This document shows positions 44,668 through 55,759 of a stretch of 64,000 nt of DNA, piece after piece. The stretch spans positions 234,877 to 298,876 of the forward strand of contig WFMF01000208.1 of NCBI GenBank assembly GCA_011033025.1, read 5' to 3'. The DNA comes from Beroe forskalii. Lineage: Eukaryota; Ctenophora; Nuda; Beroida; Beroidae. The notes under the pieces are model-generated. The model ran no database searches. It was given only the letters and a program-made list of their open reading frames with translations, and was not told where the DNA came from. Within the stretch, counting starts at the first letter, position 1. The number at the start of each line of letters is the position of its first letter. Position numbers and translations under genes: made by a program.

Positions 44668-46800
44668 ACTGATTCTCCTCAAATTATTGGCGTTGTTTAC
44701 CGACCACCAAGTGGTGATCAAAAAACATTTTATAAAGAATTTGAGGATCTTCTTAAGGAATTGCCTGATAAAAACGTTCATATAACTGGAGACTACAACA
44801 TCGACTTACTCAGCAAGGGAAGTGACGAGTTTGAGCAATTGATCTACGAAAGAAACTTGATCCCAACAGTATCTATAGCTACCCATGAAAGGCCTGGTTG
44901 TAAAGCCTCCCTCATAGACAACATACTGATTAACTCAACTGATAAATTGCTCTTGTCAGGCGTTCTCAAGTCAAGAGTGTCACACCACTCCCCAATTTTC
45001 AATGTTTTTGAATGTAGCTCCAACAGTGATGCAAAACCTGAGAAGAGACTTCCAAAATACGATTTCTGTGAAACGAATGTAGATAAATTTATCTCCGATG
45101 TAGAAAATGAAATTGCGAGTCATCACCAAAATTATGAATTCCATGAACACAATTTCAATGGCTTTGTATCGTTCCTCCACGGAAAAATTGACACCCATTT
45201 TTTAATCGATGAAAAAATTTATTCAAATTCAAAAAGGAACAGATTATTTAACCCGTGGATAACAAATGGAATCATTGCCTCAGTGCAGCGCAAAATTTAC
45301 TTCTATGAGCAGTGGAAAAAGTCTTGTAACGAGCATAACAAACAGGGGGATGATGAACTTTATCAACGTTACAGGAACTTCCGATTTGAGCTAAAAAAGG
45401 TTATTAAGCAGGCCAAGAAATCTTATTACTATAAGAAATTCGAAAATGTACAGGGAGACATGAAAAAAACCTGGAAACTGATCAATGAACTGAGGGGAAA
45501 ATCAAAAGTTAATATCAAAGATTCATTCATAATCAATGGTGAAATGGTGAGAGATAGAAGGGTTATTGCCGAGGAGTTTAATATATTCTTCTCATCTATT
45601 GCTAGGAACCTTAACACAAAAGTATATTCTTCTACTCTGACAACAGGTCTTGAAGGACCAGGCGATAGCTTCTGGAAATTTTTAGATCCAAAGAAAAAAT
45701 CGTGCAACAGCTTTTTCATGTCTCCCTGCACTATAGACGAAGTTGCTGATATAATTAAAAACCTTGAAAACGGTAAAGCCAGTGATATCCCAATCTCACT
45801 CATAAAAAAGACATCAGGAACCCTACTTGGGCCCCTTTCTAAATTTTTCAATTACTTTCTTATGAATGGTATTTTTCCTAGCGTATTAAAGAAAGCCTCA
45901 GTAACACCAATCTTCAAAAAGGGTGACTCAAGATACCTTGATAATTATAGACCAGTATCTACACTCCCTCTTTTTGGAAAAATCTTAGAGAAATTGATTT
46001 ATAATCGTTTGTACAGTTTCTTCACAGCAAACAATACTATTTATGAAAATCAATATGGCTTCCGAAAAAATCATTCCACAAGTCATGCGGTAAACTTCTC
46101 TGTTAAACAGATTATTGACGAAATCGAGGAAAAGAGGCATGTTATTGGAATTTTTATCGACCTTAGTAAAGCATTTGACACCATATCCCATGAAAAACTT
46201 ATCCACAAACTAAACTTCTATGGTATCAGAGGCATTAGTCTCAAATTGATGAAAAGCTATCTTTCAGGTAGGGTACAAACCACAAAGTTTCAGTCAGAAC
46301 ATTCTGATGAATGTAATATGGAAGATGGTGTTCCACAAGGGTCAGTTTTAGGACCTTTACTGTTTTTGATATATGTAAACGATATCGTGATGACTTCAAA
46401 ATTAGGAAAATTTGTATTATATGCTGATGATACAAATATCTTTGTTTCTGGTAGCACTGAGAAGGAAGTCTATGAAAAATCTCAAATAGTTTTGAATGCT
46501 ATTTATGATTATATGTACGCTAATCAGCTCCATATAAATGTTGAAAAAAGTTGTTATATGCACTTTAGACATGAATATAATAATGACGAGAGATTAGCCT
46601 GTGCGAGAACAGATAGAACCTTTGATAAGTTACTCTCGCTGAAGCTCTGTAACAAGAAACTCAAAAAGGTATCAAAAGTCAAATTCCTTGGAGTTATTAT
46701 AGATGAAAAATTGAAATGGGAGGAACAAATTGACCACCTTCAGAAAAAACTTAAACTTAGTATAGTTATGATAAAAAGAATTAAAAAATTTGTTACTTGA
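44668..46800 (+). pseudogene. ORF2 continued: endonuclease C-half and reverse transcriptase
   Basis: The open frame covers IIGVVYRPPSGD and HITGDYNIDLL (endonuclease catalytic DxN), then SRVSHHSPI (terminal SxH). After a basic spacer the reverse transcriptase starts near LKKASVTPIFKKGD with NYRPVS, FRKNHSTSHA, IFIDLSKAFDTI, VPQGSVLGPLLFLIY and the active-site YADD (46420-46431). These are the standard RT blocks of CR1/L2-group LINEs. It ends at a premature TGA at 46798; the product would lack its C-terminal domain. Confidence 0.9.
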
Positions 46801-47417
46801 AAATATATAACGCACTTTTTGTACCCTATCTCACATACTGTATATCAGTGTGGGGTGGGGTATCTGACAACAAACTCTCTAAAATATTTTCTATACAAAA
46901 AAGATGTGTACGACTCCTCTTTGGTAATGAATTGACTTTTGATCACCAAGAATATTATTTGACATGTGCTAGAGCAAGAACACATTCTGAACACATGGCT
47001 CCAAAAAACTTCATACTTGAACACACCGAACCATTATTCAATGCGAATGGGCTCTTGAATTTGAGAAATATGTATAAGTATTTCACACTTCTTGAATTTT
47101 TTAAAATTCTGAAATACAAATCCCCTTTCCCGATTGCCGAATTGATGAAATTTGGCAAACAAAGTAGTAAAATTTCTCTATTACTGCCGACTGTCAACCT
47201 CGACGTCGGTATTCAGAGCTTTGTGTTCAGTGCTTGCAAGCTTTGGAATCAATATTCAAAACACCTGTTTGAGTCATGTACAGCAAATATGAGTGGGATT
47301 GTGGTACCTGGTTCAGCAAAAAATTCCGATTTGTCCACATCAGCAACAGTCATAAAATCAAAACTAAGAAGTTTACTTCTAATGGAACAAAAAGCAGGGT
47401 GTGAGATCACATGGTAA
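46797..47417 (+). pseudogene. ORF2 C-terminal domain, out of frame by one base
   Basis: In the next frame the sequence reads KIYNALFVPYLTYCISVWGG, a thumb-region motif standard for this LINE group, then ENELTFDHQEYYL-like and LWNQYSK segments to a stop at 47415-47417. Only a one-base indel separates it from the RT frame, so the break is recent or an error. Confidence 0.85.
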
Positions 47418-48290
47418 AAAATTTAGAGTGACTGGCACTCTTCTCAGGACTCAGGGTCTATTGAACTTGACACACAACCTCAATATCTCTCTTTCAAATA
47501 ATCCCGAAAAACAAACATATTCAATGGAAAAAACAGATCTTCTCGGGATCAGGTAGAGGTCTTAGGTATTAGGTAAACAGGTCCAGCAGAAAAGACTGCC
47601 ATCGAAACGCGAAATAGGTATAGGCAAAATTCTTCATGTGATTTCCTAGATGTTTGTCTTCGTGTTTTATAAATCATTTTGTTTTGTGCTTAAATCTGGT
47701 ATACATGTTATATTTCATAGGAGAGGTTTTAAAGGATTTAGTAAAGATTTCATGATTTATTAATTTATTCCTTATTTAATTTAGTATAGGTAGCCTATAT
47801 ATAACGCATCATTGTTTGTATACACAACTGTAATGAGCCTCTGCAGATAAAGCAGTTAAAATGTTTTGAAATCTATCAAATTTACTAACGAATATGTAAA
47901 CTAAATGTATATTATGCTCACTCAAAGGTGCAGAACTGAGTCACAACTGGCTTTGCGGCCATAGTTTGGATTTGGAGAGGTCATTGTCCAAGTTACAGAC
48001 AGGGAATGTCCGTTGGCCCTTATGCAGACTATGGGTGTGGGGCTGGTTGTCTGATTGGCTGTATAAAGTGATGATAAATTAGCCACATTACCCTCCAGTA
48101 TTGTGGTATGACTGCTGAGGCCATTACAGTCCTCAGAGTATTACCAATCTTTAGATCATCAGAGCTCATTTTAAAGAAAGGCAGCACTATTTCTCAGATA
48201 TAAAATATATTAATTATTCTATATATTGATTGTGAAAGTGCCAAGAAATTAATAAATGATTGTTTACCTATAAATAATTGTTTACCTTTT
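47418..48290 (+). other. LINE 3' untranslated region
   Basis: AT-rich and noncoding. It ends with two tandem copies of a short unit including AATTGTTTACCT (about 48255-48290), in keeping with the short 3' tandem repeats that CR1 and L2 LINEs use for priming. Confidence 0.6.
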
Positions 48291-48309
48291 TTGAAATGGT
48301 ACCATTTTT

Positions 48310-49600
48310 TAAGAGTGCTCTAGCATCAGAGGTTATGCTCCCCGCGGAGCAGCGTGGGAATGGCCAGGAGCCACCCATCTCAAAAGTGGTGATTTTTGAA
48401 TAGGACAAAGAGTATTCCACGCTACCACCACACTCGAGGCCAGGGCTGGGGCCATGTCATCAAGACTAAGTCTAGTTAACACGGTGTTAGCGGCACTGCA
48501 AGAACAGAGTCCGAGGGCAACCTGCATGGAGATACTCTTGCAACATATAAGAGAACTCACCCAGAAAAATGGAATCAAAAAGAAGATGAATACTGAATTT
48601 ATGTAATTGGTGAATATGAACGAAAAGAAAAGCTGAAAAGGACAAATATGATAGCTCTATGACCGGCTCAACAGAGTAAATAGTACAATATAACTTAAGG
48701 AATAGAAGCTGACAAGAAGAATAATAAAGACACTTGCAGGGCCTGGCCAAGCAAATCAGGAGATCATCCCTGCCTCTTCTAAGGCGGTTCTAACTGCTAG
48801 CCTGTCTCCCCGCACCACAAGTCTTACCCAATTTTTGAAATTTATCCAGTCTAGGGGCTTTTGATATTGAAACTGCTTACTAATATACCATTTTGAAACC
48901 ATGTTGATGTAGTTAATAATGGAGTTATCGTGATTACAAGTTATAAAGAAGTAATTATTCCGATCACGATAGTTGTTGTCTAATTTCATTGTTATAAAAG
49001 TGTTCAGCCTGGACTTAAAAGAGAGAGTATGTGGGCACTGGAGGAAGATATGATCCAGTGTCTCAAGGTTTATTTGACACTGACAGCAGCGCGGACTCAC
49101 TTTGTCTATATTCATCTTAAACCTCATGTATCTAGTTGTCGATATCCTGGTGTATTATGTATCCTAAAGAACTCTTTAATCGCCCACTTTATCATGGTGT
49201 ACTCGCTCTCAGAGATACTATCAGGTGGTACATTCCACTTAGCGCAGAGTTCACTGAGTGACAAGAGAGTAGGAGGGTTTTGGAGTTTTAAGAATTGTGA
49301 AAGATAGAGAACCCTGCTGCCGATAAGCGTATCATTCCATAGAGGCTTTTTCCACGCCCCAGTGATCACCTTACTACCCCAAACACAGTGATCAATCCCA
49401 CTGCCAGATTTAGTCGCAGTTTTATTTTTCAACTCGCAAACACAATTCAACATATCAATTAAAAATTTTCCTGTAGGCTTCGCTCTATAATTTTCAATAG
49501 AAATTAATGGATAGTTAGGGTAACGAAGCTGGTTGACTATGAGATCCTTCCATAAATGGCTAAAGGAGTTATCAAAAATTTTACCAATTACGGATAATTT
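48310..49600 (-). mobile_element. 3' fragment of a second, unrelated LINE
   Basis: Minus-strand frames at about 49600-49124 and 49127-48756 encode the C-terminal region of a LINE ORF2: KPTGKFLIDMLNC, WNVPPDSISESEYTMIKW, then CCQCQINLETLDHIFLQCPH, a zinc-knuckle-like CxxC...H...C that is usual at the end of L1/Tx1-type ORF2. A one-base frame break separates the two frames near 49125. The stop is at about 48756, followed by a 3' tail to about 48310. No RT catalytic part is present: 5'-truncated insertion in the satellite, opposite in orientation to the first LINE. Confidence 0.7.
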
Positions 49601-49645
49601 AAGTCAATTACGGATAATTTAAGGCAATTACGGATAATTTAAATG
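49585..49645. repeat. Three copies of CAATTACGGATAATTTAAG
   Basis: Three units of about 19-20 bp at the junction between the LINE fragment and the satellite. They may be target-duplication or slippage products. Confidence 0.85.
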
Positions 49646-50029
49646 GTACCATTTTCGACCCTTTTCTAGAATGGTACCATTTTTAAGAGATTTTTGGCTT
49701 AATTTATCTTCCTTTCTTCGCTTCTTAGCTTAAAACCACCTTTAAAATTGAGCAAGGATCGCAAGAATTACACATTTTCACCACAATTGAGCCATTTTTG
49801 TCTGAAATTTTGATCATTTTAGAAATGGTACCTGGAAAATTAAACCCCCATAAACCCCAAAGTGGATATCAAAAAAGGCAAATGGAGGTTAAATTTTTGG
49901 GGGTTTATGGGGGTTTATGGGGGTTGCCCCCCCCCCAGATTTGGCGCCGATTGGACTATGCAGGTTGACGTCTTTTCATGCATGTTTGGCGCTGTTTTAA
50001 TGCAGGTGCAACGCCATTCCAATGTTGGT

Positions 50030-50525
50030 TAGTTACCACCGTTAACCATGGTAACGTCCGTTATGGACCACCGGTAACCATGGTAACGTCCGTCAGCTAC
50101 CATCGGTAACCAAAGTACTATAGTATAAGTAACATACGTTAGGGACCACCGTTAACCATGATTACCGACGTTAGTTACCATCGGTAACCCACCTAAGTTA
50201 CAACTGGTAGCCATGATAACATACGTTAGCTACAACCGGTAACCATGGTAACCCACGTTAGTTACCACCGGTGACCATGGTAACGTACGTTAGCTACCAC
50301 TGGTGTCCGGTGACCATGGTAGCGTACGTTAGTTACCACCGGCTACCATGGTAACGTACGTTAGTTACCACATACCGCCGGTAACCATGGTGACTGTAAG
50401 CCACCTAAGTTACAACCGGTAACCATGGTAACCCACATTATTTACCACCAGTAACCATGGTAACGTACGTTAGTTACCACCGGTAACAATGATGAAGTAG
50501 GTTAGTTACCAACGGCAACCAGCGC
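50030..50525. repeat. ~33-bp palindromic array, GGTAACCATGGTAACGTACG type
   Basis: About fifteen units combining GGTAACCATGGTAAC, ACGTACGTTAGTTACC and ACCGG. ACCATGGT, ACGTACGT and CCGG are each self-complementary, so both strands look alike. Flanked by short inverted segments carrying ACGTC and CATGCATG (49975 and 50540). Confidence 0.9.
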
Positions 50526-50619
50526 CAAACATGCATGAAACGACGTCAAACCTGCATAGTTTAATCGGCGCCAAATCTGTATAATCTGCACTAGTAAAGT
50601 AGTAATATTGGGATATCAT

Positions 50620-50840
50620 CCGAGGTGCATTGGACCAGCGCTGCACCCGCGCTTGGCCAGCGCTGGACCTGCACCAAACCGGCGCTAGACCTGCATAGGA
50701 CCTGCATTAGACTGGCGCAGGCCCCGCGCTAAACTGGCGCTTACCCTGAACAAAACTGGCGCCAAACCTGCACTAGACTGGCACGAGACCTGCATTAAAC
50801 CGGCGTTAGACCTGCATTAGAGTGGCGCCTGGACAGAGTG
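50620..50840. repeat. 11-bp tandem array, right arm
   Basis: Inverse of the left-arm array: ACCTGCATTAG alternating with ACTGGCGCTAA-like 11-mers, about 20 units, ending just inside the terminal repeat. Confidence 0.9.
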
Positions 50841-50868
50841 GCAAACGGATCTATGCCCTTCAGGTCAT

Positions 50869-52549
50869 TGTCAGATTGTAAACGGTAAAGAATGAAAGAA
50901 TGAAATGACAGTTTGAATTTATGATCTAATTGAAGTAAAAATATATTTTATACTCAAGACTGGATGTTGAGCGTGTAATTTATTTCATTTGTTTTTTAGA
51001 ATTAAGCATATATCCTCCAAAAATAGATAACATTTTGATAATGCAACCGAAGTTCCATCATAATAATAATAATAATAATCAGAGATTTTGTCACTCGACA
51101 ACTCATGTAAATCTCTCTACCCATCATATCATGATAATGAATAATTGATTATATTGGTTAAGCCTCTGATGTCAAATCATGGTTCCAGATCTTCAAACAA
51201 TGAAGCAGATATTATTTGATAATCTCTGTTTGAGAGGCGCCTCTAGCAATGACCCTCATCTACTAATATTATAGTGTAAGCTAAGAGTTCAGAGTAACGG
51301 AATTTTGTAAAAAGTGTACCGTATTTGCTTTTTATTGGAAGTATAATTTTGCTATTTACTTCGTCGTTAAGGGATCGTTTACATATTACGTAATCAATTT
51401 TTGACCATTTTTAACCCCCTTCCCCTCGTTATCAAACGTAATTAAAGCCCAACCCCCCTGTTGAGGAGAAATGAATTGTTTCAACTTTGGAAAAAATTTT
51501 AAAAATCGAGAAAAGTTTTGAAAATGTTGCTGAAAATGTTGCTTTTGGGTCTGTTTTTGAAGATTTTGCCAAAAAACCGAGAGTTTTTGGCAAAAATTTC
51601 AAAAATTGTGTCGAAATTTAGATATTTTGATAACTTAATCAACGACAAAACCCCCTCCCCCTCCCCGTAATCAAACGTAATCATTTGAAAACACCCCCTC
51701 CGCCTAGATGATTACGTAATTCCTAATCATTGTATCATTTCAGTCCTCGGATCTTATTCGTCTTGCTCTGCTCTGCTCAATATTGGAAATTTAAAATTCT
51801 TAATAAATTTTTGTGAAATTATGATATCATTAGTTCTATAATGCCTCAGTTTTTTAACTTTTCAACCTTCTGAGGATGTCGATTACAAAGGAGGAAACAA
51901 GGGATAAGGTTGCCGATCTTTAGAATGACGTAGACGAGCTCTTGAACCCTGAATGTTCACCTCCAGTAGACTGAGGATCAAGCTTCGGATTTTTCTTTAC
52001 TCGAAATGGTTATACCTATTTTTAGAATTGTGCAACATCTTATGGCCATCGACACTCCGAAGATACCCCCCCCCCCCTTATATTTAAACTTTGTATAATA
52101 AGGGGACCGAGGGGGTTCGAGGTCGATTTTCGGTTTTTCATTGTTTCTGATAGAGCTGAACGCCATGAAAAAATATTGTTCCTAGCCGAAGTTATGATTT
52201 TTTCAAATCGCGAGTTCGCCTGTAATTACAGTGCGCGCGCAAACTTCTAACGCGATTTGCCGAAAATAAACTTTAAAATGTATCTCCTCCAACAGTTTTT
52301 GAGGAAAACCCCTGAAACTTGGTGGTTGTGTTCTGGGGCATAAAACAAAACTTTGAATTGAAGAAGTGAAAAGATGGCCCCTCAAAGTTGGCTCCTGTCC
52401 CAAAAATAGTCAAAAATGACGATTTTCAAATTTCAAAAAGCCATATTTTCACTTTTGAGGCCTAAATCAAAAATCGGCTCGATTCAAAGTTTTGTTTTAG
52501 GAGGAGATAGAGAAGTGAGTTGACACTTCTACTAGTACTACTTTAACAG
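50869..52549. other. Intergenic or intronic AT-rich DNA
   Basis: A (TAA)n run lies at 51060-51080 and a C-run at 52068. Around 51360-51740 there are repeated CCCCCTCCCC and CAAACGTAAT words with ATTACGTAAT near both edges, perhaps an old MITE. No exon was recognised. Confidence 0.5.
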
Positions 52550-52693
52550 ATTGATTTGATGGAATTCCCACAAAGCGTAACCTTCTTCAGCACGATGTGC
52601 TCCGAAGTAGAGAAGTGCAGGGAGGCCATGGGAATGACTACTCCTTTCAGCAAGAAACAGCTCAAACGAGAGTACATTGAACGAGCCAAACAG
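52550..52693 (+). CDS. Second J-domain protein, exon with J-domain helix II
   Basis: The exon follows an acceptor-like TTTAACAG and reads MEFPQSVTFFSTMC, EVEKCREAMGMTTPFSKKQL and KREYIERAKQ, ending in phase 0 at CAG/GTTATG. KKQLKREYIERAKQ is J-domain helix II. If the ATG at 52559 is the start, this is the first coding exon; an upstream exon is possible since the frame is open to the acceptor. Confidence 0.75.
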
Positions 52694-52866
52694 GTTATGA
52701 AATCACTAATCATTACTATTACATTAATTCTTGTAATTTTTAAATGTTTTTTTTTCATCAGGCTGAACAAAACTGTTTAAGCGCAGTTTAAACCTCGATG
52801 ATCGCGTAAAATTGTGATTTATTTTCGATTGATTTAATCCCATTTAATCTCGTCTGACTTTTTCAG

Positions 52867-53081
52867 TGCCATCCCGATCTTTACCCAAGTGACCCTGTCA
52901 AACGCGACGAATTCACCAAACTACAGCAATGCCACGAAGCATTACTCATGTCAATGAACAGGAACCCCAGCTCACGGGGCCTCGGATTACGTGAAGACTG
53001 CTCACGTGATCAAGGACTGCGTGATTCTGAAATACCATGTCCACCGCCTGACCTGTCAGCTTGGGATGATAAAGTGTACAG
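52867..53081 (+). CDS. Second J-domain protein, HPD exon
   Basis: A 215-bp exon between TTTTTCAG and TACAG/GTCTAT. It reads CHPDLYPSDPVKRDEFTKLQ, QCHEALLMSMNRNPSSRGL, then PPPDLSAWDDKVY. HPD and the start of helix III are intact. Intron position before CHPD is identical to that of the gene at 37.5 kb, and both exons share CHPDL-P-S/D, so the two genes are related and only about 10 kb apart. Confidence 0.85.
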
Positions 53082-53241
53082 GTCTATTTAGATTTAAAAA
53101 AATACAGTCTAATTGTTTGGTCTTCTACCATTGCTGGCAATTTTCTTTAGATTTTGAAGGTTTTTTATTATAAAATTTGTGATACTGTTTTATTTAGTGT
53201 TTTTCTAAAGTCAACACAATTGTTCATATTATAATTTTCAG

Positions 53242-53280
53242 ATTAAGTGACTCAGAGACGTGGTTACAACAGCTAATCAT
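53242..53280 (+). CDS. Second J-domain protein, 39-bp exon
   Basis: Between ATTTTCAG and AATCAT/GTGAGT. It reads RLSDSETWLQQLI in the frame set by the previous exon. Confidence 0.75.
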
Positions 53281-53496
53281 GTGAGTAATCAAGTAGTTTC
53301 ATTGTATTCAGCTTTACTTTTTAGTTATCAGTAACAGGTGAGAGTTCACAAACTTAGCATATTCCATACCTTTTGACGCGGAATACTTATTGTAAATACA
53401 CTTGCACTATGCTCTTGTCTACACTTCTACATACATAATACATACATAAAAAGACAACGTTATAGACGTGATATTAACAAATTCTGGCTTCATCAG

Positions 53497-53604
53497 TGCC
53501 CACAGAAAAACCCTGGAACTTCAGGAAGTTCGCTCAGCAAATAGAAGGATTCTAAAAGGGAGCTTGTTTTGTTTCACGGTGCTTCATATACTTTATCTCA
53601 TAAT
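53497..53604 (+). CDS. Second J-domain protein, membrane exon
   Basis: Follows TTCATCAG and reads AHRKTLELQEVRSANRRILK, then GSLFCFTVLHILYLI, a short membrane span like that of the DNAJC4-like gene. It ends at the first of a series of identical donors, CATAAT/GTAAGT. Joined to 54098 it continues MFEALPHEDWIAR and stops. Phase is correct at both joins. Confidence 0.75.
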
Positions 53605-53765
53605 GTAAGTACTTTATCTCATAATGTAAGTACTTTATCTCATAATGTAAGTACTTTATCTCATAATGTTAGTACTTTATCTCATAATGTAAGTACTTTA
53701 TCTCATAATGAAAGTACTTTATCTCATAATGTAAGTACTTTATCTCATAATGTAAGTGCATTTTT
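53584..53765 (+). repeat. 21-bp minisatellite of repeated 5' splice sites
   Basis: About eight copies of TACTTTATCTCATAATGTAAG, a unit that contains the end of the membrane exon and its donor (AAT/GTAAGT). Two copies vary: one has GTTAGT, one GAAAGT. Each unit is 21 bp. Using a later donor would run into the in-frame TAA that the first GTAAGT itself supplies. Confidence 0.9.
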
Positions 53766-54097
53766 CAGATAGATTTTGTGAATGCTTACCGTGGCAACTA
53801 TCAAGTAATTAACTAATTAAGTCTATCAGATTTATTCTGACACCACTTCACAAAACCACTTTATTTTGACACCATTCTACCTTCACACCACTCTGACACT
53901 CTGTCTCGGCATCACTCTAGCTTACCACCACTTTATCCTGACCTTAAATTGACACCACTTTATCCTGACCCCTGACCGCCAGTCAGAGGCAGGCACAGTC
54001 CAACCCTTGGGCTATCCTCTTGCTAACCTTCTATATACCTTTTTGTATTGACACTGCTGACTGCTTTAATTAATTAATTGTTGCCTCCTTTCCACAG

Positions 54098-54137
54098 GTT
54101 CGAAGCATTACCTCATGAAGATTGGATTGCAAGGTGA
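54098..54137 (+). CDS. Second J-domain protein, last exon
   Basis: Starts after CTTTCCACAG; reads FEALPHEDWIAR and stops at TGA 54135-54137. A polyadenylation signal AATAAA is at 54358-54363, only 366 bp before the start of the next gene. Confidence 0.7.
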
Positions 54138-54728
54138 AATTGGTATCATGTTGGAAATGAAAGAAGAATGGGATCAACATGAAATCTTATTAGGATGCTA
54201 AACGCTTTGACGATTTCCGACTGGGCATCATTCATGTTTTTTGATATTTTAGATTTGCTGTCATCGGTTTCAGCCAATTTTAGGGTTTTGTATTATGTCC
54301 AATTTGTGAGTACAATGTACGCTATGCTTGTTATGTAACTTCTACTTGACAATTGCCAATAAATTGTGCCAAGTGGCAAATTTATCACGAAAAAAGCTCT
54401 ATTTACAATTTAACCGAACAGCATTTCTCTCGACATGTTCGCGCGTAATTTGATCACGCACCATTTATTTTGTGAATTTGTAGATTTGATTCGTAGCTAA
54501 TCGAGAAATGTACAAATTTGAGCTATGTATGCGTCACTTTAGCCGTTTACTTGGCCCTTCCATCAATCAAAACCTAAGGTAAGGCGCTTGTTAGCAAACT
54601 TCAGCTCAGCTCTATTTACCCCTTGCTTATTTCATGTGCAATTCTTTCTTTCTTTCTCGAATGGATATTATCCATTCGATAAGCCATTTTCTTTATATTA
54701 CGTTTGACACTCACATTCTCACAGAAGC

Positions 54729-54947
54729 ATGTCGAACCTCGCTAGACTAGGACTAACGGAGGCTAAAATAGCTGAAACGGAGAAGAATGCCGCCCTAACC
54801 GCTACCTTGAACAACTTCCTATCCCAAGCTGATGAGAGGATGGTGGTGGTGGATAAAACCGTGGGAACACTGTTCTACAACGTCGCTACGAAACTCAAGA
54901 AACAAGAACACATGCCCATGCTGCTGGATTTAATCTTGCAAAAGAAG
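54729..54947 (+). CDS. QARS1: Glutaminyl-tRNA synthetase, first coding exon (N-terminal domain)
   Basis: The frame reads LARLGLTEAKIAETEKNAAL, TATLNNFLSQ and later VGTLFYNVATKLKKQEHMP, ending LQKK at AAGAAG/GTTAGA. This aligns with the start of animal cytosolic QARS1 ([20 protein letters not shown]... TGILLYGLASRL...IASKK), a domain that holds non-catalytic tRNA-binding helices. The enzyme charges tRNA-Gln. Only the N-terminal exon is present; the following 1.5 kb are minisatellites and then a repeat of the DNAJC4-like region, so the catalytic exons are absent from this window. Either the gene continues beyond, or the assembly is joined wrongly here. Confidence 0.85.
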
Positions 54948-55059
54948 GTTAGAATGGTGCACATGTCTATTGTCGATGGGTGCTATTATTGTGGAGTGTC
55001 GACCTATTTGAATATTTGAAGATGTGATCAACTATCGTAATTAGAGATTGAATCCAATG

Positions 55060-55575
55060 AACGGTCGCCTGATTGGAATCCAATGAATGGTCTCCTGATT
55101 GGAATTCAATCAACTGGCACTTGATTGAATTCAATCAACTGACACTTGATTGGAATTCAATCAAGTGGCGCTTGATTGGAATTCAATCGACTGGTACTTG
55201 ATTGGAATTCAATCAACTGACACTTGATTGGAATTCAATCAACTGGCACTTGATTGGAATTCAATCAACTGGCGCTTGATTGGAATTCAATCAACTGACA
55301 CTTGATTGGAATTCAATCAACTGGCGCTTTATTGGAATTCAATCAACTGACACTTGATTGGAATTCAATCAACTGACACTTGATTGGAATTCAATCAACT
55401 GGCGCTTTATTGGAATTCAATCAACTGACACTTGATTGGAATTCAATCAAGTGGCGGTTGATTGGAATTCAATCGACTGGTACTTGATTGGAATTCAATC
55501 AACTGACACTTGATTGGAATTCAATCAACCGACACTTGATTGGAATTCAATCAACTGGCACTTGATTGGAATTCA
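55060..55575. repeat. 26-bp tandem repeat, TTGATTGGAATTCAATCAAC type
   Basis: About nineteen units; each has GATTGGAATTCAATC (a near-palindrome centred on GAATTC) and ends in ACTGACACT or ACTGGCGCT. It follows closely after the QARS1 exon donor, in its first intron. Confidence 0.95.
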
Positions 55576-55759
55576 GGGGGTCCACCGGCCAACCGACTAA
55601 AAAATTTGCCATTTCGGCCAATTGGCCGTTGGCCGTTTTTTTCCTTTTCCATCCCTGGTTTCATGATAGTTGAAAGTTGTGAGAGAAAAAGTTGTTACAA
55701 TTTCTATAACTGACATCTTCCTGCTTATTTGATTGGTGGGGGTGTCAATCAAGGTCGTT

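Larger units (their letters stand above)
43572..48290 (+). mobile_element. CR1/L2-like LINE, 5'-deleted, broken ORF2
   Basis: The element begins abruptly inside the PHD-like finger of ORF2 (YILTHNRIISCQKC), directly joined to the satellite. It continues through endonuclease and reverse transcriptase to a stop at about 47417, and then an untranslated tail ending in a duplicated ATTGTTTACCTATAAATA-like repeat near 48250-48290, where the satellite resumes. Compared with the second copy, 3.08 kb including all of ORF1 is missing, a 488-bp insertion is present at 44180-44667, and one frameshift lies near 46797. Not able to move unaided. Confidence 0.85.
42910..50860. mobile_element. 8-kb fold-back element with perfect 8-bp target duplication
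   Basis: The ends are GGGCATAGATCCGTTTGCCA and its perfect inverse, followed by CTTTGTCC or CTCTGTCC. Flanks carry TTCAGGTC at 42902-42909 and 50861-50868. The arms are arrays of an 11-bp unit (GCAGGTCTNNT alternating with GCCGGTTTNNT): left to about 43345, right from about 50620. Next inward come the GGGGGCAACCCCC block with its inverse at 49900-49940, and a GAAATGGTACCATTTT satellite. Two LINEs sit inside. No transposase is seen. The same element, at the same host position, begins at 57873 in the duplicated copy. Confidence 0.9.

Noticed and set aside
51360-51740. MITE with ATTACGTAAT ends
   Set aside because: The ends match only over a few bases and no target duplication is visible.
53569-53772. 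TLSHNVS repeat peptide
   Set aside because: It is the out-of-frame reading of the splice-donor minisatellite; the real exon uses another frame and ends at 53604.
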